Origin: Druceiella hillmani
Lineage: Eukaryota > Arthropoda > Insecta > Lepidoptera > Hepialidae
DNA: 64,000 bases
Assembly (NCBI GenBank): GCA_039881145.1
Contig: JAYKKI010000066.1
Location: forward strand, 12,541,501-12,605,500
Direction of reading: 5' to 3'
The translations under genes and the position numbers were made by a program. The notes beneath the pieces were generated by a model, which ran no database searches, had not been told where the DNA came from, and saw only the letters and a program-made list of their open reading frames with translations. Shown here piece after piece: positions 13,578 through 26,126 of the stretch (positions within the stretch are counted from its first letter, which is position 1; each line of letters opens with the position of its first letter).

Positions 13578-14285
13578 TCATTGGATTGATTTATTCATCA
13601 ACTCATCTTCATTCCCACATAGGATTGAAAGTGGAGTAATGGTATTTAAGACATTCGAAATTATAGTTTATTAGGATAATTAATTATAGTGATACCAACA
13701 CGTTAAAAAATTGTGCATGTAAAACGTTAAAAAATCATGCACGGAAATGATTAATGGAAATAAAGTATTAAAAGGAGAGATTATAGAATTATAAATACGG
13801 TAGGTAAAATCTAAATTTAATCAAATAATTAAATTTTAAAAATTACAATTTATTTTCTCATACAGGGTAGGAAACAAATTATCTATTTATATAGAATTAC
13901 AATCATTATCATTTAATTATTAAATACTCTGCATTAAATTTAACATAAACACAATAATATAAACAAATATAACAATCTAAATAAAGTTTAATTAGTAATG
14001 AAAATAAATGAATATGCTAAAAATTTATTGCAATTTATTAATTATTAAGTATTGAATAAGGGAATGAAATAATAAAATGAATGATAAACTTATAATTTAT
14101 ATTTTAAAACAAATGAATACATACCGTATTATAATGCAAATGAATACACGCCGAAACTTAACCTCACTTAGAGAAATACACTTGAAGTATGTTTTAAAAA
14201 GCTTATGAGCACTATTTGTATCACGAATATTTACAATAAATAAATGGTTTTTATTATATAGACCACTATTAAATTTCAATTACTA
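13568..14285. other. AT-rich intergenic DNA, nothing recognised
   Basis: Very AT-rich. A small local repeat of 'CGTTAAAAAAT.GTGCA' type occurs near 13700-13745. No gene is seen. Confidence 0.5.
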
Positions 14286-14757
14286 AAAAATATTATTTAA
14301 AAGCACGGATATAACTTAGATTTGTATCGATAAAAAAACGTTTGGTATATTTACAAATACCTCAATAACTATCATGAGTATAGTATCAGTCGCAATACAC
14401 GCATGTGAATTTATGTTTAGTGAGCAACTTCATCCTGTCGATTTTATTGGATCGTGTGCGCGCGTTGTAAAATTTCACTGTCATCATTTTATTATAGCGC
14501 GCCTAAAGAAGTATAACTTCAAAAATATTATTTAAAAGCGTTGAAATAACTTAGGTTTGCATGAATATAAAAAATATGTCCTGTATTTAAAAATACCTCA
14601 ATAACTATGATAAATATTTTATCAGTCACTACACGCATGTAAATATATGTTTTGTGAGCAAGTACATCTTATCAGTATTTGTAGCAAAGGCGCGCGCGCT
14701 TCTTAAAATTTCACTTTCATAATTTTTTCATAACGGGCCTAAAGAAGTATAACTTTA
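14286..14757 (+). repeat. Diverged tandem duplication, about 235-bp unit
   Basis: Unit 1 (14286-14520) and unit 2 (14521-14757) align along their whole length. Shared blocks are 'AAATATTATTTAAAAGC', 'AATACCTCAATAACTAT', 'ACACGCATGT', 'AAAATTTCACT' and the ending 'CCTAAAGAAGTATAACTT'. They have clear point differences, so the duplication is not recent. Each unit has a GC-rich 'GCGCGCG' island in its second half. Confidence 0.8.
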
Positions 14758-15363
14758 AAAGATAATTTTGAATTACTTCATCATGTTGTACACCAGAACA
14801 AATTTATTATAGCTGGATTTCTCATAACAGACGAAGTTGCGGATGACTTCTTAAAAAAGGAATAATGATGATAAGGAATTATCTCAGATTGCGCGCTAAA
14901 GTTAAACTCAATCCAGTATAGCGCGTGCTTCTGTTTTAAAAGTAAAACAAAAAAATTCAATAAAATATAAAACGCATTTAACAATAAACGAAAGATGAGA
15001 AAAATGATCTCAATAATTAATTCATTTGAAGTAGTCAGCAATCGTTGCCCTACTTCTTGAGTTCTTTCTCGTCTCTTTAGGCCTATTATCTCTTCTTTAC
15101 TTGTCAGGATGCCGCACAATTCTACAAGTATTTTTTAATTAAAGAACAATTACCTGTGATTTCTTTATTTTTACATTTTTATTAATCGAATCTAATTTTT
15201 TTAAACTTTTGTCAAATTAATCAATAGGTTTAGATCCATCTTGTTATTCAATACATTTAAACTAGCGAATTCCCAACGAAGTTATTAATACTTTTAATAA
15301 AACATAGTTCTCCAATGCTGCAAAATAAATATTGAAATGTTATCTTACGTTTAACTTCATAAT
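14758..15363. other. Intergenic DNA, one weak frame
   Basis: A minus-strand frame of 112 codons (14781-15119) has a hydrophobic Leu/Ile/Phe stretch in the middle but no recognised motif. Its 3' part contains a 'GCGCGCTAAAG' patch similar to the end of the adjacent tandem units, so it is more likely decayed repeat than gene. Confidence 0.35.
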
Positions 15364-15576
15364 TTAAAGGAAATTTTCGTTCAGCGGAATATTTCTCCAG
15401 GAGTAGGGGAGAAAGTAATTACTGAGGTTTAAATTCGGTGAATACGGCTCATATGAAAGATCCGTTAAGCCCAGATCATGAAGTTTTAAAATAACAATTC
15501 CAGACGCGTATGCAGGCATGTTATTGTGACGAAAAAGCACTTTCTTTTTAGGCACATATGAATAATTAGCATTCAA
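15364..15576 (-). pseudogene. mariner transposase fragment (D34D type) with catalytic changes
   Basis: The frame reads 'KKKVLFRHNNMPAYAS', corresponding to the mariner 'K..LfhHDNAPaHtS' block. It continues through 'LHDLGLTDLSYEPYSPNL' and ends in 'LSNYFLPYSWRNIPLNENF', the 'PSDYfLFp.LK..L..k.F' block. The spacing between the two catalytic positions is 34 residues, the D34D arrangement of mariner. Both positions are Asn here instead of Asp, and the 'YSPDL' Asp is also Asn. The N-terminal DNA-binding domain and first Asp are missing. It is a dead internal fragment unrelated in position to the mariner at 55901. Confidence 0.75.
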
Positions 15577-16102
15577 TTATTTTAATAGTAAAATTGACAG
15601 GTTATAGTCCAGTATCAAAAATTGTATAAAATATAGTGAACATAGTCAGTCATGATATTTGCAATGTCAGCAAGTTGACGATAAGTCAATAGACGATCAT
15701 TTAATTTGGATTTGTGGATTTTTGTGAATATTATTGAATGGGTTGTAATTTTGGGTACCCCGAGCGTTCATTATTTTTACAACCACAAAACGATGTGTAA
15801 GAATACTTTAAAGTAGATATTTACTCTTTTTATGTGTTATCCGTCAAGGATAAAACAAAATTATTAACAGCGACTCGAACTCTATGCACTTTTCGGAAAA
15901 TTTTATAAATTTATTTTATCAAAGTTTAGCTCGAAATGGTGCCAAAGTTTTCCTTTATTAATAGTTTGTCAAAACTATTCAGTCATAAGTAATTACCACC
16001 GAATCATTCTGACAAGCATTTCACCGAACACATATAAAACTACGCAGTACTTCATCATACTTGACAAATACCATACATTTAGTCACATTCGAGTATTTGT
16101 TT
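15577..16102. other. AT-rich intergenic DNA, nothing recognised
   Basis: Region upstream of the mariner fragment. No further transposase motif or inverted terminal repeat could be read. Confidence 0.45.
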
Positions 16103-16121
16103 GTGTATATAATTTTTCCAG

Positions 16122-16273
16122 CGACCCTCTATATACAAAAATTCATAGTGTATTTCTTCAAGAACGTCAAGTTAGTAGGCACCTATACAAATTGTGCGGA
16201 AAATGTGCCGGGTTTCGTTAAACGCACCGCCATCCTGCTCGACAATTTGAAGGAGCTAAATATTGGAGCGTAA
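16122..16273 (+). CDS. Candidate short exon with GC-rich third positions, unidentified
   Basis: The frame ending in TAA at 16271-16273 contains 'KLVGTYTNCAENVPGF' and 'RTAILLDNLKELNIGA'. From about 16176 the codons end mostly in C or G (ACC, GTG, CCG, TTC, CGC, ATC, CTG, CTC, GAC, AAG, GAG), opposite to the AT-rich surroundings; this is typical of a selected coding sequence. A pyrimidine-rich 'ATAATTTTTCCAG' ends at 16121 and could be its 3' splice site, making it a terminal exon. Upstream codons look non-coding. I recognise no domain. It could also be an exon fragment carried by a transposon. Confidence 0.35.
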
Positions 16274-16801
16274 AAGTGAAAGTTGGGGAAAAAAATTCTT
16301 AGCTGTCTCTCGATATTCACCCCTTAACTAACTTTGGGCGCGCGACCCTTATTTAATACGTTGTAACATCCATTGTGCCGTCTTTTTCGTTATTTACTGT
16401 CACTTAATATACAATTTATTTTTCACATATTTTTATTAGTTTACAGTTGTTAACTTACAGTTTTCAGACAATGATAGGCTGTCAACAAATAAAAATTTCA
16501 TAAATAAATATAAATTTTAAAAGAGAACCATAGCTGAATGTTATTGTACAAAATATTTACCTTTATGTGGCTGGAATAGGACTCGAACATGAAATAATAT
16601 TTTGTAAAAATGTATTTATAAATTTAGAAACTCTGATATGAAATATAATTAAACGACTACTGCGTTAAAAAAAAGTAGAATCAAAACTATAAAAGGGCTG
16701 AGATAATATGGAACTTTATTGACATTAAAACGAATTTGGTTCCATTTAATTATTTATTATATTTGGAGTTAATTTTATAGAAATTTAGTATAAATAAATT
16801 T
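16274..16801. other. AT-rich intergenic DNA, nothing recognised
   Basis: A short GC-richer stretch ('GGGCGCGCGACCC', near 16336) follows the candidate exon; the rest is AT-rich without motif. Confidence 0.45.
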
Positions 16802-17026
16802 TTCTCAACTAAATGAAACTACATGATGTAGTATTATTTCTACTTTATATAAATTCGTGGTAAAGAACCTATGTTTTGTTTTGTTGCATGATAACATCTT
16901 CAGGTGGGCAACTTGTAAAGTTCTTTACAAATTGCCTACCTAAAGATATAATACAACGAAACTTGGTAAAGAATTTAAATAAAGTAGAAATAATACTACA
17001 TCACGTAGTTTCATTTCGTTGAGAAA
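16802..17026. mobile_element. Foldback/MITE family, full-length copy
   Basis: The element folds back on itself over about 110 bp per side. The outer arms are 'TTCTCAACTAAATGAAACTA' and its near complement ending 17026. Next come 'AGTATTATTTCTACTTTAT', an inner block related to 'GTTTCGTTGTATTAC', and a centre at about 16905-16940 with 'CTTCAGGTGGGCAACTTGTA' against 'TACAAATTGCCTACCTAAAG'. It has no coding capacity. Related copies are at 4336, 6402, 39830 and 41249. It is probably a non-autonomous DNA element, but no convincing target-site duplication was found. Confidence 0.7.
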
Positions 17027-20000
17027 ATGTAATTTAATTATTTCATCATTTACGTTTTCTAAGCTTTCATGTATGAAATGGTAAGGTCGCAATTGTTTCT
17101 TCCATTTTAATAGATTTGCAAGTGTTCAAGAGGACGGTAGTGGTCATAATTTATAATTCGCTTGCTTCACTTTCCATAATATGGTAAGTAACATACCAAT
17201 TACTAACTAAAGACCATTATTCAAGATTTTTCCTATCAGAATATACGATGAGTTTTGTTATTTTGGTACTATAATCACACTATCATAATTTTGGTTAAGG
17301 TATATACACTTTTAATTTCACGCATTCCTTTTTTGTGATAATATTATCCATATCTTTACTAATTTTTTACATTAACACTTAATATAACGTGTAAGGTTAG
17401 AGGATGTTCCGTTCGTTCTGATTATATTTTTTAATGTTGTGTTTAAACATGTTGTGAATTTGATTTACTTTCCATGTGATGAAAATTTTCATATGCAGAT
17501 AAGCTTACAGTTTTATTAATCTGTTTTCTTTCTTTATTCGACACAACTTTTGAATTGAAATATTATAAATACTATGCTTTATAATGATGTTCAATAATCT
17601 GTATAACAAATAACATAAGCAGAGTTACCACAATTTAGCTTATCATTGTAACTGATTGCTTAATCATTATTAATGTTACTAACTTCCTCAATATAATCAA
17701 AGATAAACAGAAAGTGTCGAGGGTCAAAGCGAGACTATCAAGGTAAACACCTGAATCCAAATTCAGGGCTATTTATTTATTACCGTTGACGAATCCTTAT
17801 TATGAAAGTTCAAGAAGGTGGAAGACCTCCAAAATCAAAATACAAATCACATCATCTATTACTTAGATACGAAGGCACATACACAAATATATTTTAAATT
17901 TATAACAACACACCTTCACGGATTAAAAAATAGTAAGTGTCAAATATTAGTTAAAGCGTCGCTTTATGTAATTTATTAGAAAATTATCAAACGATCAACA
18001 CAAATTATTTTGCAAAGAAATTTAAAATTATGTTTGTTTCTTTTTTGGTCAAAAAATTTCCTTAATTTTAGGAAGATAGAAGTTTAAAATTAAATTGAAG
18101 TAAAAAATAAGGCACACAGTGGAATACGTTAATTTTTTAAATACTTTTAATTCTTCGTTGAATTGAAATCATCTTGGGTTTTGGTATTTGACAACTAAAT
18201 ACCAAAAATCAAGTTATACCTCTTTATGACCACCTAAATAAATTAATGTGTAAACATTTGACCAAATATACTTGAACTTGCAGTAAAATGTGAGAATTTA
18301 AAGAGTCGTCCGTTTATGTCCTATGATTCTAAACAAAAAATATAATCGCAAAATATTTGACGAACCCATAAAAATAATATACAATAAAATTTAATTAGTA
18401 CTCAATAGGCCGTGTCCACAAGTTAAGTGCACGTAAAACGTTTTGCACAATTAGCAAAAATTTTTCACTTATTAACTTAAAAATTGAAAATTTAAATAAA
18501 TCAATTTGGGGAAAACTGAGAAATTTTAAATAACATAATCAGGCATATTTCTGTTGTGAGTAAGATCTCAATGTTAATTGAATATTGTTTGTAATAGGAT
18601 ATATGAAAACAAGTTCACACTCACCACTATCAATTTGGCCATCAATCAATGAATAGGATAGAAATTCTACTGTGCAAATGTAAAATTTTCATTATTTTAT
18701 TGAAAGGATACTTATTTCAAATTTTGTTTTTGTCAGTCTTGAAGGTCACTTTTTTGCAATTTATATTTTTATAAAAATAACTTATTTTTTTCGGCGTAAT
18801 TTTCGTTGTTTTGTCATTAAATTAATACAGATAAGAATAATAATGGTCAATTATTAAATTTAAAAAAGGAATAAGCCTGAATTGTCTATAAATATTGTTG
18901 TTAGAATAGTTTTAACCTCCCGAGTGTCTTTAAGTAGGTGATATCACGGCCTATGGGGCGAAGAGTCATACTTTATTAAACGTATAAAAATAACATTTCA
19001 AAAATGCCACCGAGATGGCATTAAAATTAAAAATCTTGATGAACAGATTTCGAAAATATGTAATAGGTTGTATAAACAAATAAGATATTTCATAAAAATA
19101 TGTTTATACGGTAATATAGCATAAACGGTAACGTAGGAATTAAAAATCAGTTTTTTAACTTAAAATTACTAGTTAGTGTTCGGTAATAAATCCCGAGAAC
19201 ATCGAAAAAAACTTGTATATTGCATCAATGAAATAATTTCACAAACGAAAATGCCAAGACCGCTTACAAAAAATATAATTCTTGTACGAAATCGTCGACT
19301 ATAATAAAAAATTTGAATGAAACAATTTTTCTGAATCCACTATAGAAAAGTATCAAAGCAATATTTTTAAAACACCAGTTCACAAATATGCAGAAAATTA
19401 TATAATTATGACTGTTGACAAAATTTTTGCGATTTTGCGTTCTATGTTAACTATCATGTTAATGTATACAGATTTTTTCTCATTAACAGGCATATTTTGT
19501 TAGTGTACATGTACTCAAGTTTGATTTTAATAAATTCTTAAATATTCTATACATGTGATATCGGATAAGTTTTTTGATTAATTATTAGTAATTAAAAAAC
19601 TGAAACATAAAGAGAGATAGCAAAAACGCAAAAGTCTTGGTGAGTAGGGAACGGAAAACATAATTTAAAAAATGACACATACGAATGACGTCTCTTTGGA
19701 TAAAAAATTAGCCGCTGTTGAAAAAGTTTGTGATTTTGTTAATATTCACACTTTACCAACAAGTTTGAGTAGAATCCTTTAGAATTAGAATTCTACTTTA
19801 AACTTGTTGGTGAATAAGAACGACGAAGAATCCTTGTTTTCGGTTAATCCACCTCAGCTTTGGATTTCCCTTAGTTGGTAAGGAATGCAATTATCGCAGA
19901 GTACTAATGACCTATAAAATGAAAGAGTTAATTCAATGTAATTTTTTGGGTATTTAGTGAATAATTTACCAAAAAAATGGTAACAGAATTATCGATGAAA

Positions 20001-21463
20001 AATTGCTGTAAAGTAAAAAGGCATCGGAAATTTTTCAACCTTACTACGTATAATTCAAATATTATTATTTTTAACATGTGCTTTTGTTATAATTTCAAAA
20101 TTTAAAAATAAAGCTTACATTACTACTGAAGCTTCCGTATTAAAATATTAAGTGACTAAGCCTAAGTTTATTATATAGCGAAAATAATAATAAATTGCTA
20201 TAATTGATCCCTCAATTTATGAAATGTAACAAGACTAAGACAATACTATAAATTCACGTACCCATAGCAGTAACGCTATATACTTAGATACAATGAAAAT
20301 AGGAAAGTAATGGAGCAAATTAATCAAGTATCAGTGTATAGCGAAGCTTCATCAACATCGCTCCATCGCTTTTCACTACCCTCAAGTTCATTCTGGATTT
20401 GTACGCTTTAACACCCAATCGATCGACGCGTCAGTCATTATTAACGATAGTATTAACGGTTGAATAAATGTAAAATTGTTCACTCTTAAACAAACATTTC
20501 AAGTACGAATAGTTTCTCAAACATATAGTTACCAGATGAATTGAACATTCAAATATAATGGAAGAAGGATTGTATGTTTTGGGTACAATTCAATTTCTGA
20601 AGCGATATCTAAGTCGTCTATGGTTTTAAGAGTTTGCGTAAAGCAAGGAACTAATATCTACTAAGTTTTACAAAAAAAATGAAAGAAATTTATCAAATCA
20701 AAACTACAAAATTAAGTTTATATTTAAAAATCTCTTTAGTGTAAAATATCTGTCGGTGAAAGTAATCATCGTTTGTTTTAAGAAAAAGTTATGCTCTTGT
20801 AATACAAGAATATTACTTGAAATTACTTAAAACAGGACAGACAATGAAAAGGGAATCATTTTTGTACGTGAAAGTTGCATTTTGTTTTATAAATAATAAT
20901 AATTCAAGCTGCAACCATAAATAAAAATAGAACAAGCAAGATTTATAAAAAACCGGAAAAATCAGAACAAAAATTGACCATAGTTTCTTTCATCTGCGCA
21001 CAATACATAAAGTGTTTTAAGACGCCACATGCTGTTGCTAAAGGTTCTGATAAAATTAATTATTATTTTTGTTACAAAAGTTTTACGATGATTCAGTATT
21101 GATGACCATATCAGACCATGAAGATAAGAAAAATTTTATAAAACCATGGTGATGATTTCCAATCTTATTATATTTTTTTGAACGTAAGTTTGAAAACATT
21201 TTGTTTATGTTCGTTTGTAATTTCATAAAAGAATTGTAACATTGCGAAGTTTGTAATGCCTTAGTGGGCAAAAAATAGTTTTTGAGGATTGAGCACTTCG
21301 ATAACATATGCGACATATTTACGAAACAAACTAAAGAAAGTTTATTTTCAAAATTCGGTTTTCACTCATCAAACACGTAATAAATGTCTTCATTCATTTT
21401 TTTCATTCAAAGCGTTTAGTTACGCAACTTAAGACCAGAATGTTTAATTGCACAGCTTGTCCT
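17027..21463. other. AT-rich intergenic DNA with one imperfect hairpin
   Basis: The only structure noted in this long stretch is an inverted repeat at 19755-19775 ('ACCAACAAGTTTGAGTAGAA') and 19790-19811, with arms of about 21 bp and one or two mismatches. Short frames such as the 77-codon minus-strand one at 21083-21316 show no motif. Confidence 0.45.
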
Positions 21464-21706
21464 TAACGCCCGTATGCACCACACACCGCCAGGACTGTTA
21501 GTCGGACTTACTGATAGTATATTACTAGTAGTAAAACTGTATTTCGTATAGATATTTTAGGGATTGCACCGCGCAATGGAGCATTATTAATAAAGTATAC
21601 TCCAGGTCTGACTCGACTGAGAGTTAACGAGAAACAGAAATAAATATTTAACTGTCAGTAAGTCCGACTGAGAATCCTGATCGTGTATGGTGTATACGGG
21701 TGTAAG
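21464..21706. mobile_element. MITE with terminal inverted repeats of about 50 bp
   Basis: The left arm (21465-21517) contains 'CGCCCGTATGCACCACACAC' and 'GTCGGACTTACTGATAG'. The right arm (21652-21705) is its imperfect reverse complement, with 'CTGTCAGTAAGTCCGACTGA' and 'GTATGGTGTATACGGGTG'. The enclosed 134 bp has no transposase. The left flank carries TTAA (21463-21466) and the right flank GTAA; a TTAA or TAA target is possible but not proven. Confidence 0.75.
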
Positions 21707-21929
21707 TAATCTGTCTGATTGAAACCGCAGATAACCTCGATAGGCAAGCCCATATATTCGCCGCCATAGAGTCACTTCTTTTACATATTACGTCCATATG
21801 TTTAACATCTTTACTTATCATAACGTTTCGATACAGGATATTTAAAAGAGCACAATTTTCAACAAACTCAAGTTAAACTTAAGTTGTGAAAATTTTTAAT
21901 TTTGGAATCTAATATATTACACCAATACG

Positions 21930-22175
21930 ATTTATATCTTGTATAAACAAGCTAAAAAACGAAGAGATAGTACGACGACTCGGCTCAAGGGAACAATCCT
22001 TTTTGAAGTAATGTTTCTTACGGCGCCCCTATGTATGAAAAATAAACGGAAGTAAACTGGTGAAAACGACACAGCCGCGGGAAGTCCCGGCATGTACCGA
22101 GTGGTCGAGCGTCTCCGTGCGTTATATCTTGTTTTTGTAATGTATACACTGCGCATAATACAAATCCCTGGGACA
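21930..22175. other. GC-richer block, possibly a decayed repeat
   Basis: 21960-22170 is markedly GC-richer than its neighbours and contains small palindromic pieces such as 'CCGCGGGAAGTCCCGG' and 'ACGGCGCCCC'. The minus-strand frame of 74 codons across it is Arg-rich with no domain. It may be a MITE or the terminal part of an element. Confidence 0.35.
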
Positions 22176-24182
22176 ATTTAAGCTGTGTACTTAAAATTTA
22201 TAAAGTCTTTGAATTTTTATTTCCTAATTCGATATCAAAGTAGTAACAAAATAAATTGTACCTCTCACACATATATTTTTTGTTCGTCTTCTTTGTGTTT
22301 TATCTTACAATTTTTTCCTATTCTCATTAAAATAATTTGTTTGTTGTGTAACAGAAAATTGTAACCATTGCTTACTTACCTATTTGTTTAAAACAATATA
22401 ATTACTCCTTACCTTAGATATATGTAAGATTTGAAATTAATCCACTTTTTCCTACTTAATTAAATTATTTTTACTGCTTTTGTTATAGAAGAAATTCTTA
22501 AGGAGGTATAGAGAAAAGCTAAAAAAATCAACAGTACGTGGAAATTAAAAAGAACTAAATACCGCTATTACTTGCAGAAGTTCTTGTCTTGAAGCAAACG
22601 TGCTTAACGTGAATTGAACTTTTAGAAGTTCCGAAAAACGAGTAATGGAGAAATATTAAAATATTGAGGAGAAAGTAATATTACAAATGTCTTCAAATAA
22701 CATTTTTTTTTCAATTTCCCTTTGGTTCTTATTTTGAATTGCCAAATATATATACTTAATAAATTTCAACAATATATCAGTTGTGGGTAGTAGAAATACG
22801 TTCAAAATTTCTAATATTGAAAATATCTGGTACATTATAAATCTATTGTTTTTAAATTAGCATTGTGAGTCTCAAGCAGAGACTCTCATTGGACTCTGGG
22901 TTTCAACTCCTCAGTCCTATTTCTTCAAGGATACTGCCTGCCCCAACAGTGAGATTTCAGAATCTTCCATTATAATTTATTTTTTTTAACTTCTTTCTTT
23001 CCAATACATCTCTTATTTTTAATTATCAAAGTTGTAAACTTAATAAATACCAAAAATATATCAGCTATACTACTGGCAGCAGCTGGACTGGTATATTTTG
23101 CGTATTTTCCTAAAATAAATGAAATGTGACTGTAATATTCATAAATGTATTTATATGTAATGATACAATTTTTAATTGTTAATATTTTTATCTTATTTTA
23201 ACATCCGATTATTTCATTCATATTTGTCTTTATTTAGATCTTATCTAAAATATTCACAGCTCATATCGTTTCTCGGGTTCCGTGATTCAAAGGAAAAACA
23301 AAATCCTTATAAATATCTATCAATAGGTCCATCCATCACAATCATTTTCCGCGGAAAATGCTTCAATTTCAATCTTCATATTTACCATGGCGATAAAGTA
23401 TATCAATATGTCAATAAAACTCAATAGCACTCAATAATATTCAAATAGTAATTTTGTAGGGGGCAAATAAAGTACTCAGTTCGTTTTATTCAATGCATTG
23501 TATAGGTTCTAGGTGGATACAGGATGCCGACATCATTAATATCCTTTGAGACTATTTTATGTCTCGGTTTTTATATTTTTGTATTTTATGCTTCGATATC
23601 TGGATTCAGCTATTACAATGAATGTTTGTCACTATAATATTGGATGCAATTTTCGTAACAGATAACAATTTCAATTCGAATCTCTTAGCTTTGTGTTTTT
23701 CTTAGATATGAAGTGAACGCCCCTCGTTCGTTTCTTGCTGGTGTCTGTTTAACTCATAAGGAACCTATTACTCGAGCTTAACTCGACGTTAATACTGACA
23801 TTAAACAGTTTCCTATTATTTGCGAATAGTACTCAAAAATATAAAGTACTCGGGTGGAGAACCAGGGCACAATGATGGATCTGGGATAGGAAGTTTTCAT
23901 TGATGAGTGAACTTGTTTCACTTGTGTTGATGCAAGCAAAAAAATAACAAAGCAAAATAGATAAATAAGTATATACAGTATATAAAAAGGCATGAAGAAA
24001 CTAAATTGTTAGTGGTAGGTAGATAAGTATGTATATACAGGTATAAACTTATACGTAAATTGACCAGTTGTTAGTACGTGGGTAGGTAGGAAGTAAGTAC
24101 ACACAAAGACTTATGGTAAGAAAATCAGACAAATATATAAAATATATGGATATATACAGGCTTGACGCAATGACTAAGTCAA

Positions 24183-24183
<1 letters not shown>
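22176..24183. other. AT-rich intergenic DNA, nothing recognised
   Basis: Short frames at 23176-23427 (+) and 23778-23993 (-) are hydrophobic with no motif. 24000-24110 holds irregular 'GTAGGTAG'-type short repeats. Confidence 0.45.

Positions 24184-24214
<31 letters not shown>
24184..24214. repeat. (TA)n microsatellite
   Basis: About 15 TA dinucleotides. Confidence 0.9.
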
Positions 24215-24218
<4 letters not shown>

Positions 24219-25629
24219 GTGTCTCTAAAATACATCATTATCATTATATTATTTTACATTTAGAAGATTGTAGTGAAAATAAGAAGCAATAAAAAAATAT
24301 TTTCTTGGTTGGTGACGTAAATCATCAAATTACGTGCAAAGTGACCGTCAACCAAGTTCATGTAGTTACATATTGTAATATTCGCAGTTAAATTGACGGT
24401 TAGTGAAAGGGCAAATCTTGCCATTCGAGAGAGTATTAAAAAAAAGGATAGAATACCCGCTAGATTTACTTAAGTGTGTGAAGAAACTTGTGAATCTTCA
24501 TCAAGCTTGGAGAGAGTTGCAAAAAAATTTAAAAAACAAGATTTTTATAAACACCGTGAGGAGAACTTTCAAAATAATTAAAATAATTAATTCAATATAG
24601 CACACGCTAATGCTTTGGAATTAATTAAAATAGAGAAATATAAAAAATACTAGATCTTAGATGTGATCATTTTCCAATCAATAAATATTCTATTTAACAC
24701 ATTCGTACATTAGAAAAAACACAAATTATAAAAGATCCCCTAAGATCCGATTTCACCATATAAGCTAAGGCTGTGTAAACTCACTAAGTTACAAGCAGCC
24801 CTTAAAATATATTTGCTGCAATACAAGTCATTGTAGTTATATATCCTAAACCCCAGCTCGGGTGCAATCTGATGGTGAAGGAACCGAATCAGGATTTGTG
24901 ATTTTTAAAAATATGAAAGGAATATGAATCTGTTGACAAATTGATCTCCAATGCAGCCCTGAGCAACGTTTACCCGACACTTTTAGTACTTGTCGGAAGA
25001 AATTGCCGTCTTATCGCTCTTTGATGATGACGTTAATAAGAAAAAACAAGGTTAATATTATAGTGAACTTACAAAGAGAAAATTTGTTTGACTGTGGAAG
25101 AGATAAATTCTATCGAAAGAAGAGATATTTGATTATTTGTATGGTGAGTAGTAATACATAGTTTTGTTTCTTACATGATTTTTACGAGATCGATTCTAAA
25201 CTGATAATAATAGCACCTCGTTTCATTGTTGCAGGAAAACCATTGAATGATTCCGTGACCATCAAGAGCACAAATTGGTTTTCTCACTAAAAATTTATGA
25301 AAATTTCCTCGTGGGAAGAAGATGATCCTTCTTGGAGGCAAAAAGAAGGGTTCATTCTTTAAGAGCGGCTAATGATACGATTTAAGAGCGGCTGTGAAAA
25401 AGAGGCCCTTGAAAGGAAATATCCTGAATGACGTGTAAATTTATTTTTTTTTATTAAGTGCTTATCATAAAAACTTGCTTTATGATAAATATTTTCATAA
25501 ATTATAAATATTTGAAAGTTTGATAACATATGAAAGTGTTAAAGCTAATGCAAAAATTGTTATTTCAAAAATTGCAAAGCCCTGCCGGCATGGGTTAATA
25601 TAACGTAGGAAGATACAATTTTGTGTTTT
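24215..25629. other. Intergenic DNA with a possible decayed exon pair
   Basis: 24940-25400 is less AT-rich than the flanks. One plus-strand frame stays open for about 70 codons up to 25145 and includes 'LPDTFSTCRKKLPSYRS' and 'LFDCGRDKFYRKKRYL'. It runs into a GTGAGT-type donor (near 25143) with a TTGCAG acceptor about 90 bp later. The downstream part reads 'KPLNDSVTIKSTNWFSH' before a stop. No family is recognised. A 65-codon Lys-rich frame at 24403-24600 is also unassigned. Confidence 0.3.
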
Positions 25630-25631
25630 AT

Positions 25632-25719
<88 letters not shown>

Positions 25720-25760
25720 GTATGTATGTATGTATATATATATATATATATATACACACA
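25630..25760. repeat. Compound (CA)n-(TA)n microsatellite
   Basis: CA repeats at both ends enclose a long TA tract with 'GTATGTATG' interruptions. Overlapping frames on both strands are artefacts. Confidence 0.95.
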
Positions 25761-26018
25761 TAGTGTGTACGTATGTGTGTACATATCCGTGTATATTGTA
25801 GACATAGGAAAAATTAATAAATTTATGAATCTCATATATAAATAAATTTAGATTATATTATAGTAAATTAATAAGTAATTAATTAAACGCTACGAAAATC
25901 TATTCCGATTTCATAAATTAGATATTAATGATATTGAATTCATCGTAACTTTGTGAAATATTGGGTAGTATATGGTATCACAGGCATTAAAATATAAAGC
26001 ATTTTTGGAAAAAAATTT

Positions 26019-26126
26019 AACCGACTTCAAATAACCACCGAACAAGAAGCGCAGTGAAAAGTATAAAATAATGAAAATACGAGTACTCAGTTGAACCTTT
26101 GCGGTACATTACCGTTTCCAAACATG
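26019..26126 (+). repeat. Dispersed repeat, copy B
   Basis: Starts 'AACCGACTTCAAATAACC' and continues with 'GTGAAAAGTATAAAATAATG' and 'GCGGTACATTACCGTTT'. It aligns with copy A (11725-11829) with scattered substitutions. The start also resembles the repeat at 37765. Confidence 0.6.

Noticed and set aside
14781..15119. 112-codon minus-strand frame as a membrane protein
   Set aside because: One hydrophobic stretch in AT-rich DNA is expected by chance, and the segment adjoins and partly resembles the tandem repeat units.
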